Below are positions 7,789-16,585 of a DNA stretch of 64,000 nucleotides, piece after piece. Numbering within the stretch: the stretch's first letter is position 1; every line of letters begins with the position of its first letter. Made by a program: the position numbers and the translations under genes. The notes under the pieces are model-generated. The model had not been told where the DNA came from. It saw only the letters and a list, made by a program, of their open reading frames with translations, and searched no databases. The DNA is from JAVJUS01 sp040220455 (GTDB lineage Bacteria; Pseudomonadota; Alphaproteobacteria; DSM-16000; Inquilinaceae). Location of the stretch: positions 1 through 64,000 of the forward strand of contig JAVJUS010000033.1 of NCBI GenBank assembly GCA_040220455.1, in the 5' to 3' direction.

Positions 7789-9693
7789 TCACAGCCGGGC
7801 GAAGTGCCCGTCGGCAACCACCCATTCGAGATGATGATCCACCAGCGTCTCATACAAAGGACGCCCCGCGGCATCCCAGCCCATCATGCGATAGTAGGCC
7901 GATATCGCCTCCGAGAAAGCCGTCCTGTCGAGCTTGGTGCCCTCCCAGGTTCCCTGCGAGATGGGCTCGTCGAAGAATCGGTCGGGCAGCCAGTCGTCGT
8001 CGGCGGTCAGCCCTTCGCGCAGATTGTAGACCCGCATGAGGTGGTTCCGGCGCTCGCCCCATCGCATGATTTCGTAAGATGACGTGTTCCAGCCGGTCAC
8101 AGCATGGAGCAGGTCGGCCATCTCCTCGAGCGTGAAGATCCGGGTCGGGGCGACCGCAAAGACGCAGAGATCGAGCGTGTCGGCCCCGGACCACAGCGTA
8201 TTGAGCGCCTTGAAGTTGCGGACCTTGTCGATTCCCACATGCTGCATCGGAATCCGCTCCAGAATGCCGACTGTGCGCGAGCTTTCCATCGTGTGCGGCC
8301 AGCCGAGATCGGGGTGGTAATCCCAGTCGTGTTCGCAGATGTCGTAGCGAGGGCCGATCGACGCGACGGCGTAGCCCAAGGCAAGGTTCGTCTGGGTCCG
8401 CGGCTCGAAGCATGTCATCTCGAGGCCCTTGACATGCATAGCGCACGCCTCGGCCGCCGGCCCGATCCGAGCGGCGGCGCGACGTACGCCCTCGGCCAGG
8501 ACATCCCCGAACCCTTGCCGGTGGGCGATCCAGGGGATCATGGCAAGCATCGCGGAGCTGTCGCCGAAGCGCGGCAGTCCGTCCGTCCCGGACTCGTCAA
8601 GGATTCCTCGTTCTGCGCATTCCATGGCCATCGACAGCGTAAACCCGAGCGAGGTCGGGTCCAGGCCGAACTCGTTGCACAGCACGTTGGCGCGCAGCAC
8701 AGCGTCGAGGTCGCTGATCCCGAGATTCGGGCCGAGGGTTCCAGAGACCTCCTGATGGATGCTGCCAGCTCCATCGGGCGTCGAATCATCGACGGCGAAC
8801 TCCTTGATGCAGTTGTTCGGGCAGCCCGGACACACTCTTTCCCCGACATAGTGCTCGAGGAACCGTGTCGTGTCGTAGGCATCCGCCCCCTCGAACAGGC
8901 TGTCTCGGTAGTTGCGCGTGCACAGGGCCGCCTCGATCCCGTGGAGATGGACCCAGGCGGTGAAGCCGGGCGGGTCGAGCTGCCACCGCGTGAGCGGATT
9001 GTCCGCCATGCGCTGTCGATAGCTTTCCGTCAGGGCCTTGCAGGTGTCGGGGAAGGCGACCGACGGGGACCGATGGCCTTTGAGCGCAATGGCCTTGATA
9101 TGCTTCGAGCCCATTACTGCGCCCAGCCCCATGCGGGGGGCCTGGAAGCCGCGTTCGGTCACGATGCTCGCGTAGCGAACGAGGTTCTCGCCGGCCGGAC
9201 CGATAACCGCGGTGGCTATACCCTTGCCGAAGTCGGATTCGAGGCGGTCGACCGTGGCCGAAACTTGGCCGCCCCAGAGCGGTGCGGCGTCATGGAAGGC
9301 GACGGCCCCGTCCTCGATCAGGATCGAAATCGGCGTCTCGCTCCTGCCCCTGATGACGATGGCGTCGTATCCGCTGGCCTTCAGCGCGATCCCGAACGGC
9401 CCTTCACAGCGAGTCTCGCCGATACCGCCCGTAAGCGGGCTCTTGGCCGCCGCCGTGAAACGCGCCAACCCGGCATAAGGGTGCCCGGCGAGCACGCTCG
9501 ACGCGAGAACCAAGAGATTCGTCGAATCGAAAGCATCTATTCCCGGTCGACATAGTTTCATCAAATAATACGTCGCCAGCAAACCGCCGCCACCATAAAT
9601 ACGCCAAAATACATCGTCCAGATCTTCTGTGGTCGATGTCTGATTTTCGATGTCTATATGAAGCACTTTTCCATTGTAGCCCAGTCGTTCCAT
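7789..9693 (-). CDS. Tungsten/pterin aldehyde:ferredoxin oxidoreductase family protein
   Basis: A 634-residue AOR-family enzyme. Known members oxidise aldehydes to acids with a tungsto- or molybdo-bispyranopterin and a [4Fe-4S] cluster. The cluster ligands are visible as C288, C291 and C295 in VCPGCPNNC, the same numbers as in Pyrococcus furiosus AOR, with a fourth candidate at C510 in DTLDLCVF. Pterin-binding stretches such as RIYGGGGLLA (31-40) and AKSPLTGGIGETRCEGPFG (84-101) are present. A ggag site precedes the ATG at 9693. It is the last gene of the minus-strand operon; no AorB/ferredoxin partner or AOR maturation gene is visible. The substrate aldehyde is unknown. Confidence 0.9.
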   Translation of the reverse strand: MERLGYNGKVLHIDIENQTSTTEDLDDVFWRIYGGGGLLATYYLMKLCRPGIDAFDSTNLLVLASSVLAGHPYAGLARFTAAAKSPLTGGIGETRCEGPFGIALKASGYDAIVIRGRSETPISILIEDGAVAFHDAAPLWGGQVSATVDRLESDFGKGIATAVIGPAGENLVRYASIVTERGFQAPRMGLGAVMGSKHIKAIALKGHRSPSVAFPDTCKALTESYRQRMADNPLTRWQLDPPGFTAWVHLHGIEAALCTRNYRDSLFEGADAYDTTRFLEHYVGERVCPGCPNNCIKEFAVDDSTPDGAGSIHQEVSGTLGPNLGISDLDAVLRANVLCNEFGLDPTSLGFTLSMAMECAERGILDESGTDGLPRFGDSSAMLAMIPWIAHRQGFGDVLAEGVRRAAARIGPAAEACAMHVKGLEMTCFEPRTQTNLALGYAVASIGPRYDICEHDWDYHPDLGWPHTMESSRTVGILERIPMQHVGIDKVRNFKALNTLWSGADTLDLCVFAVAPTRIFTLEEMADLLHAVTGWNTSSYEIMRWGERRNHLMRVYNLREGLTADDDWLPDRFFDEPISQGTWEGTKLDRTAFSEAISAYYRMMGWDAAGRPLYETLVDHHLEWVVADGHFARL

Positions 9694-9750
9694 CGTTTAC
9701 TCCTGGTGCCGAACACCATTTCCGGTGACGGCTTCTTGTTGTGAAGACCG

Positions 9751-9794
9751 GGGCAATTTCCGAGCTGATGGAATCATCAGCTCGGAAATTGCCC
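9751..9794. repeat. 44-bp perfect palindrome (two-copy family)
   Basis: gggcaatttccgagctgatg is followed by gaat and then by its exact reverse complement, ending at 9794 and followed by tatttt. The same design recurs at 56183-56233. It lies in the 188-base gap between the permease and the aldehyde oxidoreductase gene and could also act as a stem-loop in their mRNA. The rest of the gap shows nothing. Confidence 0.7.
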
Positions 9795-9881
9795 TATTTT
9801 CAAAGACCTGGAGCCCCTCTCCCGCGCCCGTCAGGGCGCCGGATGCTCAAGGCGATTCCGAGGCAGGTCAGCAGATTCCGT

Positions 9882-10676
9882 TCACCGTGGCGTCCACCGG
9901 GTGAGGCGACGTATCCCCTGTACGAGGACAAGATCCACGACGGCCGCGGCGAGCGAAATCCAGATGATCCCGACGATGATCGCGTCGAGGGCCTGGAAAG
10001 AAATCATCGCGCTGAACACACGCCCCATGCCGAGCCGCCCGCCCAGGAGTTCGGCCACGATCTGAACGCCCCACGCGACGCCTATTGCCACGCGAACGCC
10101 CCCGGCGATGGTCGGGGTCATGGCGGGCAGGATCACGGTCCGGAAGACCCGATTCTCGCTGGCCCCGAGTGTTCCCGCAAAGGTCGGCAGGATGGGATTC
10201 ACATTGGCAGCCGCATTGAGGGTCGTCACGATCATCATCACGAACACGTAGTAGCTGACCATGAGGATCTGGGCGAAGTCGCCGGGGCCGATCCAGATCA
10301 GGATGAACGGGATCGCCGCCAGGGGCGGTATCGTCCTCAAGAGTTCGACCGGCACTTCGGTGATCGCACGGAACCAACGGGAGCGGGCCATGAGCAGGCC
10401 GAAGCCCACGCCACAGACGATGCCGATCGCGCTCGCCGTCAGCGTGAAGCCGATCGTGTGGAAGAGATGCGGCCAGTACCCGTTGGCTCCCCCGCCCTGA
10501 AAGCTCAGGACCTGACTTTCGGTCAGCAGCGGAAACAGCTTCCCGCCGACGACCTCGAGCGACGGCAGGCGATAGGGCCCGAGCGCCATGGCCGCCCCTT
10601 CCCAGACGAGAAGCGCGACGATCACGCCGAGGGCGTACCAGGGGTACGCCCTCGCGCGCTGGCCTAGCCCCGCCAT
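9882..10676 (-). CDS. ABC importer permease (nitrate/sulfonate/taurine type), second copy
   Basis: A permease of the SsuC/TauC/NrtB class with about six membrane segments, the first near WYALGVIVALLVWEGAAMAL. The EAA loop that docks on the ATPase reads AGTLGASENRVFRTVILP. I chose the ATG at 10676 (264 residues) because it gives the usual short N-terminus; an ATG at 10739 would overlap the binding-protein gene by 35 bases and add 21 basic residues. Neither start has a clear ribosome site. It would pair with the permease at 12061-12939 to make a heterodimeric channel. Confidence 0.82.
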   Translation of the reverse strand: MAGLGQRARAYPWYALGVIVALLVWEGAAMALGPYRLPSLEVVGGKLFPLLTESQVLSFQGGGANGYWPHLFHTIGFTLTASAIGIVCGVGFGLLMARSRWFRAITEVPVELLRTIPPLAAIPFILIWIGPGDFAQILMVSYYVFVMMIVTTLNAAANVNPILPTFAGTLGASENRVFRTVILPAMTPTIAGGVRVAIGVAWGVQIVAELLGGRLGMGRVFSAMISFQALDAIIVGIIWISLAAAVVDLVLVQGIRRLTRWTPR

Positions 10677-10704
10677 AACGGAGCGCAAGGTCGGCCTGCC
10701 GTAC

Positions 10705-11997
10705 CTAACCGGCCGCCGCCTCCGCGAACCGATGGGCATCCAGGAAATTGTAGGCGTCGTAGAACTCCTGCGCCCGCTCTAGCAGGGCCGAGGCCTCCGG
10801 CGAGAGGTCCCGCCCCTCGAGATCGGCGAACAAGGCGTCCGCGCGGGTTCGGTAATCGACGAGGTCGTTGTAGACCTCGTGGGCGATGGTGAACCGGTCC
10901 CAGGTGAATTCGCCCGGCTCGAACAGTCCCTGCTCCTCGTAGAGCTTGATCGCCGAGCCGATAACGTACTGACCGTTGAGCGGATTGTCAGCGTCGTTGT
11001 TCCACCCCTCCTGCTCGTCGAAGTTCCAGAACGGATGGAGGTCGGCGTAGGCGAATTCCGCGACGTCGTTGCCGAAGTTGGTCCCGGCGACACTGTTGAG
11101 GAAGGGCGTGTGGATCGCCGCGGCGGCCTCGGGCTCGGCGTTGATGAAGTCATTGATCCGGAAGCCGACCGAGGCGAGCCGGAGGACCGTCTGGTAGTTC
11201 TCCTCGATCCAGGCGTCCGAGGCGACCCAGCCGTCGTGGAAGACGGCCCGGAGCTCCGTGCTGTCGGTCGACGGCGCGGCATAGGCGGCGAGGTCGCCGG
11301 AGCTCAGAATCGGCTTGAAGCCGTCGATCTGCAGCGTCATTCGCGAGGGAACTCCCCCGACCTGGAAGTCGGCCCGACCCGCCTGCATCATCGCGACATT
11401 GGCCGAATCCCCGGGCGCGCCGACCGTGTCGACATCGGCCAGGGTCATGCCGCCCTTCTGGATAGCGAGGTCGATGAAGCCCTTGATGGCCGCTTCCGTC
11501 GGGAACGCGAAGCGCTGACCCCGCATCTGCTCGATCGTCGCCACGAACGCATCGTCGGCAGACAGTCCATCCGCCAGGAACTCCTGGAAAGACGTCGCAC
11601 CGCTGTCGGGCTGCGCCATGATCGCATAGCCCTGGAAGATGTCCGCGTAGAAGAAGACCTTGTAGGCTGGCAGAGTCTTCGCCGCCGGCAGGAAGAGCTG
11701 GGCGGACGCCGACATGACGTCGACGCGGCCCGACGCGAAGACCGCGCTGGCGTCCTCGGCGTTGACGACGATGCCCATATTATCGGGCACGAAGGTTATG
11801 CCGACTTCCTCGAACCAGCCCTTCTCCAGGCCGATGATCGACTGCGTGTGATCGAAGTAGGGGAAGTGCGCGAAGCGCACCTCCACCTGGGGAATCTCCG
11901 GCGCCTGTTGCGCGACGGCGGGGACGCTCGCGAGGATCATCGCGGCCGCGAATGTAGCGCCCGCGGTTCGCGCCAGATTGGCAGTCATCGAGCTCAT
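10705..11997 (-). CDS. ABC importer binding protein (NMT1/SsuA-like)
   Basis: A 430-residue secreted binding protein. The signal peptide ends around SVPAVAQQAPEIP (about residue 30). The mature start VEVRFAHFPYFDHTQSIIGLEKGWFEEVGI follows the NMT1/ABC-type nitrate-sulfonate plan, in which a ligand-contact turn is followed by the helix ending in KGWFEE. At 430 residues it is about 100 longer than TauA/SsuA, with an extra acidic, helical C-terminus. It lies between the two permease genes in the operon. The ligand is unknown, but the cyclase-family hydrolase and aldehyde oxidoreductase of the operon suggest an organic acid or aromatic compound. Confidence 0.82.
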   Translation of the reverse strand: MSSMTANLARTAGATFAAAMILASVPAVAQQAPEIPQVEVRFAHFPYFDHTQSIIGLEKGWFEEVGITFVPDNMGIVVNAEDASAVFASGRVDVMSASAQLFLPAAKTLPAYKVFFYADIFQGYAIMAQPDSGATSFQEFLADGLSADDAFVATIEQMRGQRFAFPTEAAIKGFIDLAIQKGGMTLADVDTVGAPGDSANVAMMQAGRADFQVGGVPSRMTLQIDGFKPILSSGDLAAYAAPSTDSTELRAVFHDGWVASDAWIEENYQTVLRLASVGFRINDFINAEPEAAAAIHTPFLNSVAGTNFGNDVAEFAYADLHPFWNFDEQEGWNNDADNPLNGQYVIGSAIKLYEEQGLFEPGEFTWDRFTIAHEVYNDLVDYRTRADALFADLEGRDLSPEASALLERAQEFYDAYNFLDAHRFAEAAAG

Positions 11998-12060
11998 TTT
12001 GCTTCTCCCTGTTCGAGCCGTTGCCGGATTCTATGGATACCGATCCTCACGCCTAGGACT

Positions 12061-12939
12061 TCATTCCCCCTTCCTTGGAACCCAGCGGGTCACGCGCGCG
12101 CCGATGGCAACGACGGCGCGATCGAGGACATACGTGTAGACCATGATCAGAAGGACGATCAGGACCATCCGACTGGTGTCGAGATACTGCTGCGCGAGAA
12201 TCATGATGTGACCGATCCCCGACTGGGCCGCGAGGAACTCGGCGGCCAGCAGGATTGCCCAGGCCAGCCCCAGGACCACGCGCAGCCCGCCCATCAACTC
12301 GGGAACGATCGCCGGGACGACGACCGTCCGATAGACGTGCAGCGAACTCGCCCCGAGAGTCCGGGCGTAGACCTTGACGACGGGATCCACGTTGCGGATA
12401 GCCTCGAGCGTATTCACGAAGATCATCGCGAACACGGCGAACGCGACGAACGAGATCGCACCGGCCTGTGTCCCGCCGAACCACGACAGGAACAGCGGCA
12501 GCAGCGCGAATAGCGGAACGAGCCGGATGACCAGGAAGGGTCCCTCGAAGATCATCCGCAGGCGCGTCGACCAGCCAAGGACCAGCGCCAGGCCGATCCC
12601 GAGGCCGCATCCGATCGCCAAGCCGCCGAACAGGGTCCTGGCGCTGTCCAGCGTATTGGCCACGAGCACTCCGACAGCGTTGCCGTACGTCATGGGCGTT
12701 CCCGGCCCGGCGAAGACCGAGAGCCGGGGGACGGCAACGACGACATCGACGGGCGACGGCAGCAGGATCTCGGCCCGATCGGAATTGGCGGCCACGACCA
12801 GGGCGGCGCCCCACCAGAGCGCGACGATGAGCGCCGCGATAGCGAGGCCCGTCAGGCGCCCGGCGAAGCGGGGCCGCCATCTCCGCAGAGCCTCCGACTC
12901 CACGGCCGTTGGCATCACCTCAGACACGACCGCCCTCAC
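12061..12939 (-). CDS. ABC importer permease (nitrate/sulfonate/taurine type), first copy
   Basis: A 292-residue inner-membrane permease of the SsuC/TauC class. The first membrane segment is LTGLAIAALIVALWWGAALVVA near residue 30, and the ATPase-contact EAA loop is ARTLGASSLHVYRTVVVPAIVPE. The start overlaps the end of the ATPase gene by 20 bases, so the two are translationally coupled. It has a close homologue at 9882, and together they probably form the translocation pore. Confidence 0.87.
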   Translation of the reverse strand: MRAVVSEVMPTAVESEALRRWRPRFAGRLTGLAIAALIVALWWGAALVVAANSDRAEILLPSPVDVVVAVPRLSVFAGPGTPMTYGNAVGVLVANTLDSARTLFGGLAIGCGLGIGLALVLGWSTRLRMIFEGPFLVIRLVPLFALLPLFLSWFGGTQAGAISFVAFAVFAMIFVNTLEAIRNVDPVVKVYARTLGASSLHVYRTVVVPAIVPELMGGLRVVLGLAWAILLAAEFLAAQSGIGHIMILAQQYLDTSRMVLIVLLIMVYTYVLDRAVVAIGARVTRWVPRKGE

Positions 12940-13726
12940 CGTCCTGCGTACGCCAGCCTTCCAGGAGCTCCCACAGCTCGGCCTTTCGGCGCGTGAACTC
13001 GGGATCGATCCGGAGGTCGTTCTCCCGCGGCCGGGCGAACGGCACGTCGACGATCTCGCGGATCACGCCTCGCCCCATTACGACCACCCGATCGGCGAGG
13101 AAGAGCGCTTCCTCGATGTCGTGGGTCACGAAGACGGTGGCCTTGCCCTCCTCGCTCAGGATTCGCAGCAACTCGTTCTGGAGCTGGCATTTGGTGGGGT
13201 AGTCGAGCGCACCGAATGGCTCGTCCAGCAGAAGCACTTCCGGACTGTTCGCCAGAACTGTCGCGATCTGGCAGCGCTTCTTCATGCCGCCGGAGAGTTC
13301 CTTGGGATAAAGATTGGCGAACTTGGACAGGCCGACGAGGGCCAGATACCGATCGGCGCGCTCGCGACGCTCCCGCCGCGGAAGGCCCTGCACTTCCAGA
13401 CCGTATTCCACGTTGCGCCGGACCGTGCGCCAGAAGAAGAGCGCGTCGGCCTGGAACACGATGCCGCGGTCGCGCCCGGGTCCGCTGACGGCGCGGCCGT
13501 GAACCACGATCTCGCCGCCGGACGGTGTCGCCAGCCCGCCGATCTGATTCAGGAGGGTCGTCTTGCCGCAGCCCGACGGGCCGATGATGGCGACGAACTC
13601 GCCATCGGCGATATCGAGATCCACGCCGTCCAGCGCCACGATCTCGTCGCCGCGCTCGCTGCGATGCACCTTCCGCACCCCCCGGACCCGGATCGCCGTC
13701 TCGCTCGGTGTCCGATCGATCGCCAC
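12920..13726 (-). CDS. ABC importer ATPase (nitrate/sulfonate/taurine type)
   Basis: A 268-residue ATP-binding subunit of the TauB/SsuB/NrtD class. Walker A is GPSGCGKTTLL (about residues 54-64), the Q-loop is GIVFQADALFFW, the signature reads LSGGMKKRCQIATVLA (usually LSGGMRQR), Walker B is VLLLDEPFGALD and the switch histidine is in FVTHDIEEALFLADRV. All catalytic residues are present. It serves the flanking permeases and binding protein and sits 51 bases downstream of the cyclase-family gene in the same operon. Confidence 0.9.
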   Translation of the reverse strand: MAIDRTPSETAIRVRGVRKVHRSERGDEIVALDGVDLDIADGEFVAIIGPSGCGKTTLLNQIGGLATPSGGEIVVHGRAVSGPGRDRGIVFQADALFFWRTVRRNVEYGLEVQGLPRRERRERADRYLALVGLSKFANLYPKELSGGMKKRCQIATVLANSPEVLLLDEPFGALDYPTKCQLQNELLRILSEEGKATVFVTHDIEEALFLADRVVVMGRGVIREIVDVPFARPRENDLRIDPEFTRRKAELWELLEGWRTQDGEGGRV

Positions 13727-13777
13727 GGCCCTGCCTCCCGGAACTGGATGGGGCGCCCTATGGCGCCAAGGCGCTGA

Positions 13778-14701
13778 TCAGACGAGCGCGACGAGACGGA
13801 CGGGCGAACCTGTCGCGCCCTTGATCTTCAGCGGGGCAGCGATGATCAGGAACTCGTAGATCCTGTTGTCGACGATCTCCGTCATGCGCACGTTCTCCAT
13901 CAGCCGGATCCCGGCCTTGGTCAGCATGGCGATGTGCATCGGCAACGCTTCCCCGGGGAACTCGAACGGGATCGGGTCCGTGGCGAACTGGTCGAGGCCC
14001 CAGCAAATGATGTCGTGCTCGATCGCCCATTCAGCGCAGGCCTTGCCCAGACCGGGCTCGCCGGAGAGCGTCGTGTCGGCGTCATTCCAATGCTTGCCCC
14101 AGCCGGTATGGACCAACACGACATCGCCCCGCCGAACCTCCGTGCCCTGCGCGGCAAGCGCGGCATCGAGTTCGTCAGGCTGGATGGCGTAGCCCGCTGG
14201 CAGGATGTCCTCGCCCTTGTGGCCGGCGACATCGATCAGGATGCCTCGCGCGATCATCGGCGGCATGCTCTCGGCCCCGAGCCTGGTGGTGCCGAAGGTG
14301 TCGATGATGTCCTTGTTCTTGATGCCGTTATAGACCAGGAACTCACCGTCCTCCTGCCTTTGGCCGACATGGTTGAGCTGGTCTATGTGCGTGCCGGAGT
14401 GATCGCTGATCGCCAGGCGCATGTTCTGCGCCGAATAGCCGTTGGCCATCACCCCGATCACGCGATCGTGCCACTCGACACCGTTCTCGAGCGTGTATTG
14501 CGTATTGGCGAAGAAGGAGCCGTGGAACCCTGGGACCGGCATGTCCTGGTCCAGGACGTGCGACAGGTCGTAGATCTTTCCGTCCTTGACCAGCTTCAAC
14601 GCTGCGAGGATCGATTCCGGAGTAATAAGATTGAAGGCGCCTATCTCATCATCTTTTCCGAAGCGCGACGGGTACCAGTTCTCAAAGCTCCACTGACTCA
14701 T
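13778..14701 (-). CDS. Cyclase-family metal-dependent hydrolase (kynurenine formamidase-like)
   Basis: A 307-residue member of the cyclase/KynB-like family. The metal-binding signature is SDHSGTHIDQLNHVG, corresponding to the HxGTHxD motif of N-formylkynurenine formamidase and isatin hydrolase. The region IYDLSHVLDQDMPVPGFHG precedes it and VVLVHTGWGKHW follows, both family features. The ATG at 14701 begins MSQWSFENW; an upstream in-frame start overlaps the LacI gene and is unlikely. It would hydrolyse an amide or lactone or a cyclic intermediate, producing an acid or aldehyde for the operon. The true substrate is unknown. Confidence 0.85.
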   Translation of the reverse strand: MSQWSFENWYPSRFGKDDEIGAFNLITPESILAALKLVKDGKIYDLSHVLDQDMPVPGFHGSFFANTQYTLENGVEWHDRVIGVMANGYSAQNMRLAISDHSGTHIDQLNHVGQRQEDGEFLVYNGIKNKDIIDTFGTTRLGAESMPPMIARGILIDVAGHKGEDILPAGYAIQPDELDAALAAQGTEVRRGDVVLVHTGWGKHWNDADTTLSGEPGLGKACAEWAIEHDIICWGLDQFATDPIPFEFPGEALPMHIAMLTKAGIRLMENVRMTEIVDNRIYEFLIIAAPLKIKGATGSPVRLVALV

Positions 14702-14702
14702 T

Positions 14703-15791
14703 CTAAGCCTCCCGTAATTTGGACGAATTCTCTGTGGATTCAGAATTTCCCGACTCCAGCGGAACATTCGTCGACTTGAGCGAGGCGCCACAGGATCGAC
14801 GCTGAATCAGTCGCGGCGTCACGACCAATTCCCTCGGCGGCCCCTGGTACTTGCCGAGGATCCGCTCGATCAGGAACCCCATCGCCAGGGTTCCCATGGA
14901 ATAGGCGGGCTGGGACATCACGGTGAGGAAAGGATCGATCTCCGCAGCGACTTCGATATCGTCGAAGCTCACCAGCGCGACATCCTCGGGAACGCGAAGT
15001 CCCCTGCTGCGCAGGGCACGCAGGGCGCCTATCGCCATGAAGTTGTTCGCGCCGAAGATCGCGGTGATCGGAACTCCGTTCTCCAGAAGCTCCGCGACGC
15101 GCTGCTCGGCGTCATCGACGAACCAAGCTCCGCGGGAGATCCGCCGATCGTCGACCTTGATGCCGGCGCGCCGCATCGCCTCGCGGTAGCCGGCTTCGCG
15201 ATCCGCCGCCACCGAGGTCTCCGGGTGCCCGTTGATGAGCGCGATCTGCGAATGCCCCAGGGCGAGGAGATGCTCGGTCAGGGCGATCGCGCCGTTGAAG
15301 CTGTCGCCGCGAACGATGTCGGCTTTGAACCCGTCGACGACACGGTCCACGAGAACCGTCGGCAACTCGCGCTCGGCAAGTAGCTTGAGAGGCTTGGCCG
15401 ATCGGCCCGCCGAAGCCACGAGCACGCCTTCGACGCGGCTCGCGATCATCAGTTGGGCGTAGACCCGTTCCTTTTCGGGCTTTTCATCCGTATTGCCCAG
15501 GATCAGATGAAGGCCGTTGTCGTTCGCCACATCCTCGGCCCCTCGGGCGAGGGTCGTGTAGAAACTGTTGATGATCTCGGGGACCAGCAGGGCGACAGAC
15601 CCGGATCGCCGGGTCTTCAGGCCACGCGCCATGGCGTTGGGAACGTAGCCCAGCGCCGCGATCGCGCGCTCGACTCTCTGGCGCGCCTCGGCACTGACAT
15701 AGCCGTTGTTGGAGATGACCCGCGACACGGTGGCCGATGACACCCCTGCCTCCTGGCTCACATCGTCGATGGTGACGAGCTTCGCACCCAT
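14703..15791 (-). CDS. LacI-family transcriptional regulator
   Basis: A 362-residue LacI/GalR regulator. The N-terminal helix-turn-helix TIDDVSQEAGVSSATVSRVISNNGYVSAEAR and the hinge helix YVPNAMARGLKT are canonical, followed by a periplasmic-binding-protein-like effector domain (SVALLVPEIINSFYTTLARGAEDVA). It ends one base before the cyclase gene starts, so it is embedded in the operon it probably controls. A perfect match to the LacI-family consensus operator lies upstream of the operon at 16307-16320. The last 25 residues, rich in serine and asparagine, extend beyond the usual C-terminus. Confidence 0.92.
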   Translation of the reverse strand: MGAKLVTIDDVSQEAGVSSATVSRVISNNGYVSAEARQRVERAIAALGYVPNAMARGLKTRRSGSVALLVPEIINSFYTTLARGAEDVANDNGLHLILGNTDEKPEKERVYAQLMIASRVEGVLVASAGRSAKPLKLLAERELPTVLVDRVVDGFKADIVRGDSFNGAIALTEHLLALGHSQIALINGHPETSVAADREAGYREAMRRAGIKVDDRRISRGAWFVDDAEQRVAELLENGVPITAIFGANNFMAIGALRALRSRGLRVPEDVALVSFDDIEVAAEIDPFLTVMSQPAYSMGTLAMGFLIERILGKYQGPPRELVVTPRLIQRRSCGASLKSTNVPLESGNSESTENSSKLREA

Positions 15792-15849
15792 ACTGGACTC
15801 GCTGTCCTCTCCTCGATGATCGCCCGAAACGGCCGCCTTGTTCGTGGGC

Positions 15850-16206
15850 TCAAGAGACGGTCGGCATCGGGGGGCGCGATCCCTCCGGCAGGGCGGAGAC
15901 GATGCGGCGGCCGTAGATGACCTGTAGGGTCGACTCGTCTATCAGGTCGGCGATGGTCTCCTGGATGTAGGCCATCCCGGGCTTGCCGGCGGTGGCGAAC
16001 CATTCCTGAGCATCTTCGACTTCGATGTCCTCGACGATCTGGACGAAGGGCTCGCCCCTCTCCGCACCCTCGATCTCGTAGACCTCGAAACGGATCATCC
16101 CGGGCTGGCCCGGCGTTATCCGCTGATCGATTTCGCGTGACCAAACCTTGTACCGCTCCATGCTCACGCCGGATTTCAACCGGTACATGACGAAAATCTT
16201 CTGCAT
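15850..16206 (-). CDS. HapK/REDY-like dimeric alpha/beta-barrel protein
   Basis: A 118-residue soluble protein beginning MQKIFVMYRLKSGVSMERYKVW, with a pattern of two beta-alpha-beta units (FVQIVEDIEVEDAQEW, LQVIYGRRI) typical of dimeric ferredoxin-like barrels. It most resembles the REDY-like HapK family, whose biochemical role is not firmly established. The ATG at 16206 follows a run of six G on the coding strand. It is the first gene of the operon leading through LacI, cyclase, ABC importer and aldehyde oxidoreductase. It may bind or isomerise a pathway intermediate; EthD-type proteins are an alternative match. Confidence 0.6.
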   Translation of the reverse strand: MQKIFVMYRLKSGVSMERYKVWSREIDQRITPGQPGMIRFEVYEIEGAERGEPFVQIVEDIEVEDAQEWFATAGKPGMAYIQETIADLIDESTLQVIYGRRIVSALPEGSRPPMPTVS

Positions 16207-16240
16207 TATTATCCCCCCGTCTCCGTTCTGCACCGCACCG

Positions 16241-16300
16241 GTTCTGGATCGAGCCCGTTCTGGATCGAGCCCGTTTTGGATCGAGCCCGTTTTGGATCGA
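16241..16300. repeat. 16-bp tandem repeats in the operon leader
   Basis: The unit gttctggatcgagccc occurs at 16241-16256 and 16257-16272, followed by gttttggatcgagccc at 16273-16288 and a partial fourth unit, gttttggatcga, at 16289-16300. The repeats lie between the LacI-type operator and the first gene of the operon, so they probably fall in the 5' leader or at the promoter. Confidence 0.9.
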
Positions 16301-16306
16301 CATTTA

Positions 16307-16320
16307 TGGAATCGTTTACA
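16307..16320. promoter_or_regulatory. LacI-family operator upstream of the AOR operon
   Basis: tggaatcgtttaca matches the LacI-family consensus TGNAANCGNTTNCA at every defined position. It lies about 100 bases upstream of the first gene at 16206. The surrounding 16300-16520 is markedly AT-rich, as expected for a promoter, and contains a similar half-site in aaatgtttacattgg around 16395. The LacI gene within the operon is the obvious candidate to bind it. Confidence 0.6.
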
Positions 16321-16585
16321 TATCAACGCACATACGACCGCACCGACCATCTCGGCATTCCGATAAATTGCACAGATTATTACAAATTAGTAATAAATGT
16401 TTACATTGGACATTATGGATTCGGCTGTATCCGCTCAAATAATGCATTTACTAGCAAGAACATTTCTCACAATCGCACTGATTTGTGAAACCGATCTCAT
16501 AAAATATCACCACGGGTCGGTCGCCGAGTCAATCGCCGCATTCGATCGCGGGCGGCGCGCCGACGAGCGAGAAACCTCTCCGGTC

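Noticed and set aside
16241..16300. Possible CRISPR array
   Set aside because: The repeats are only 16 bp, directly adjoining with no spacers, and no cas gene is present.
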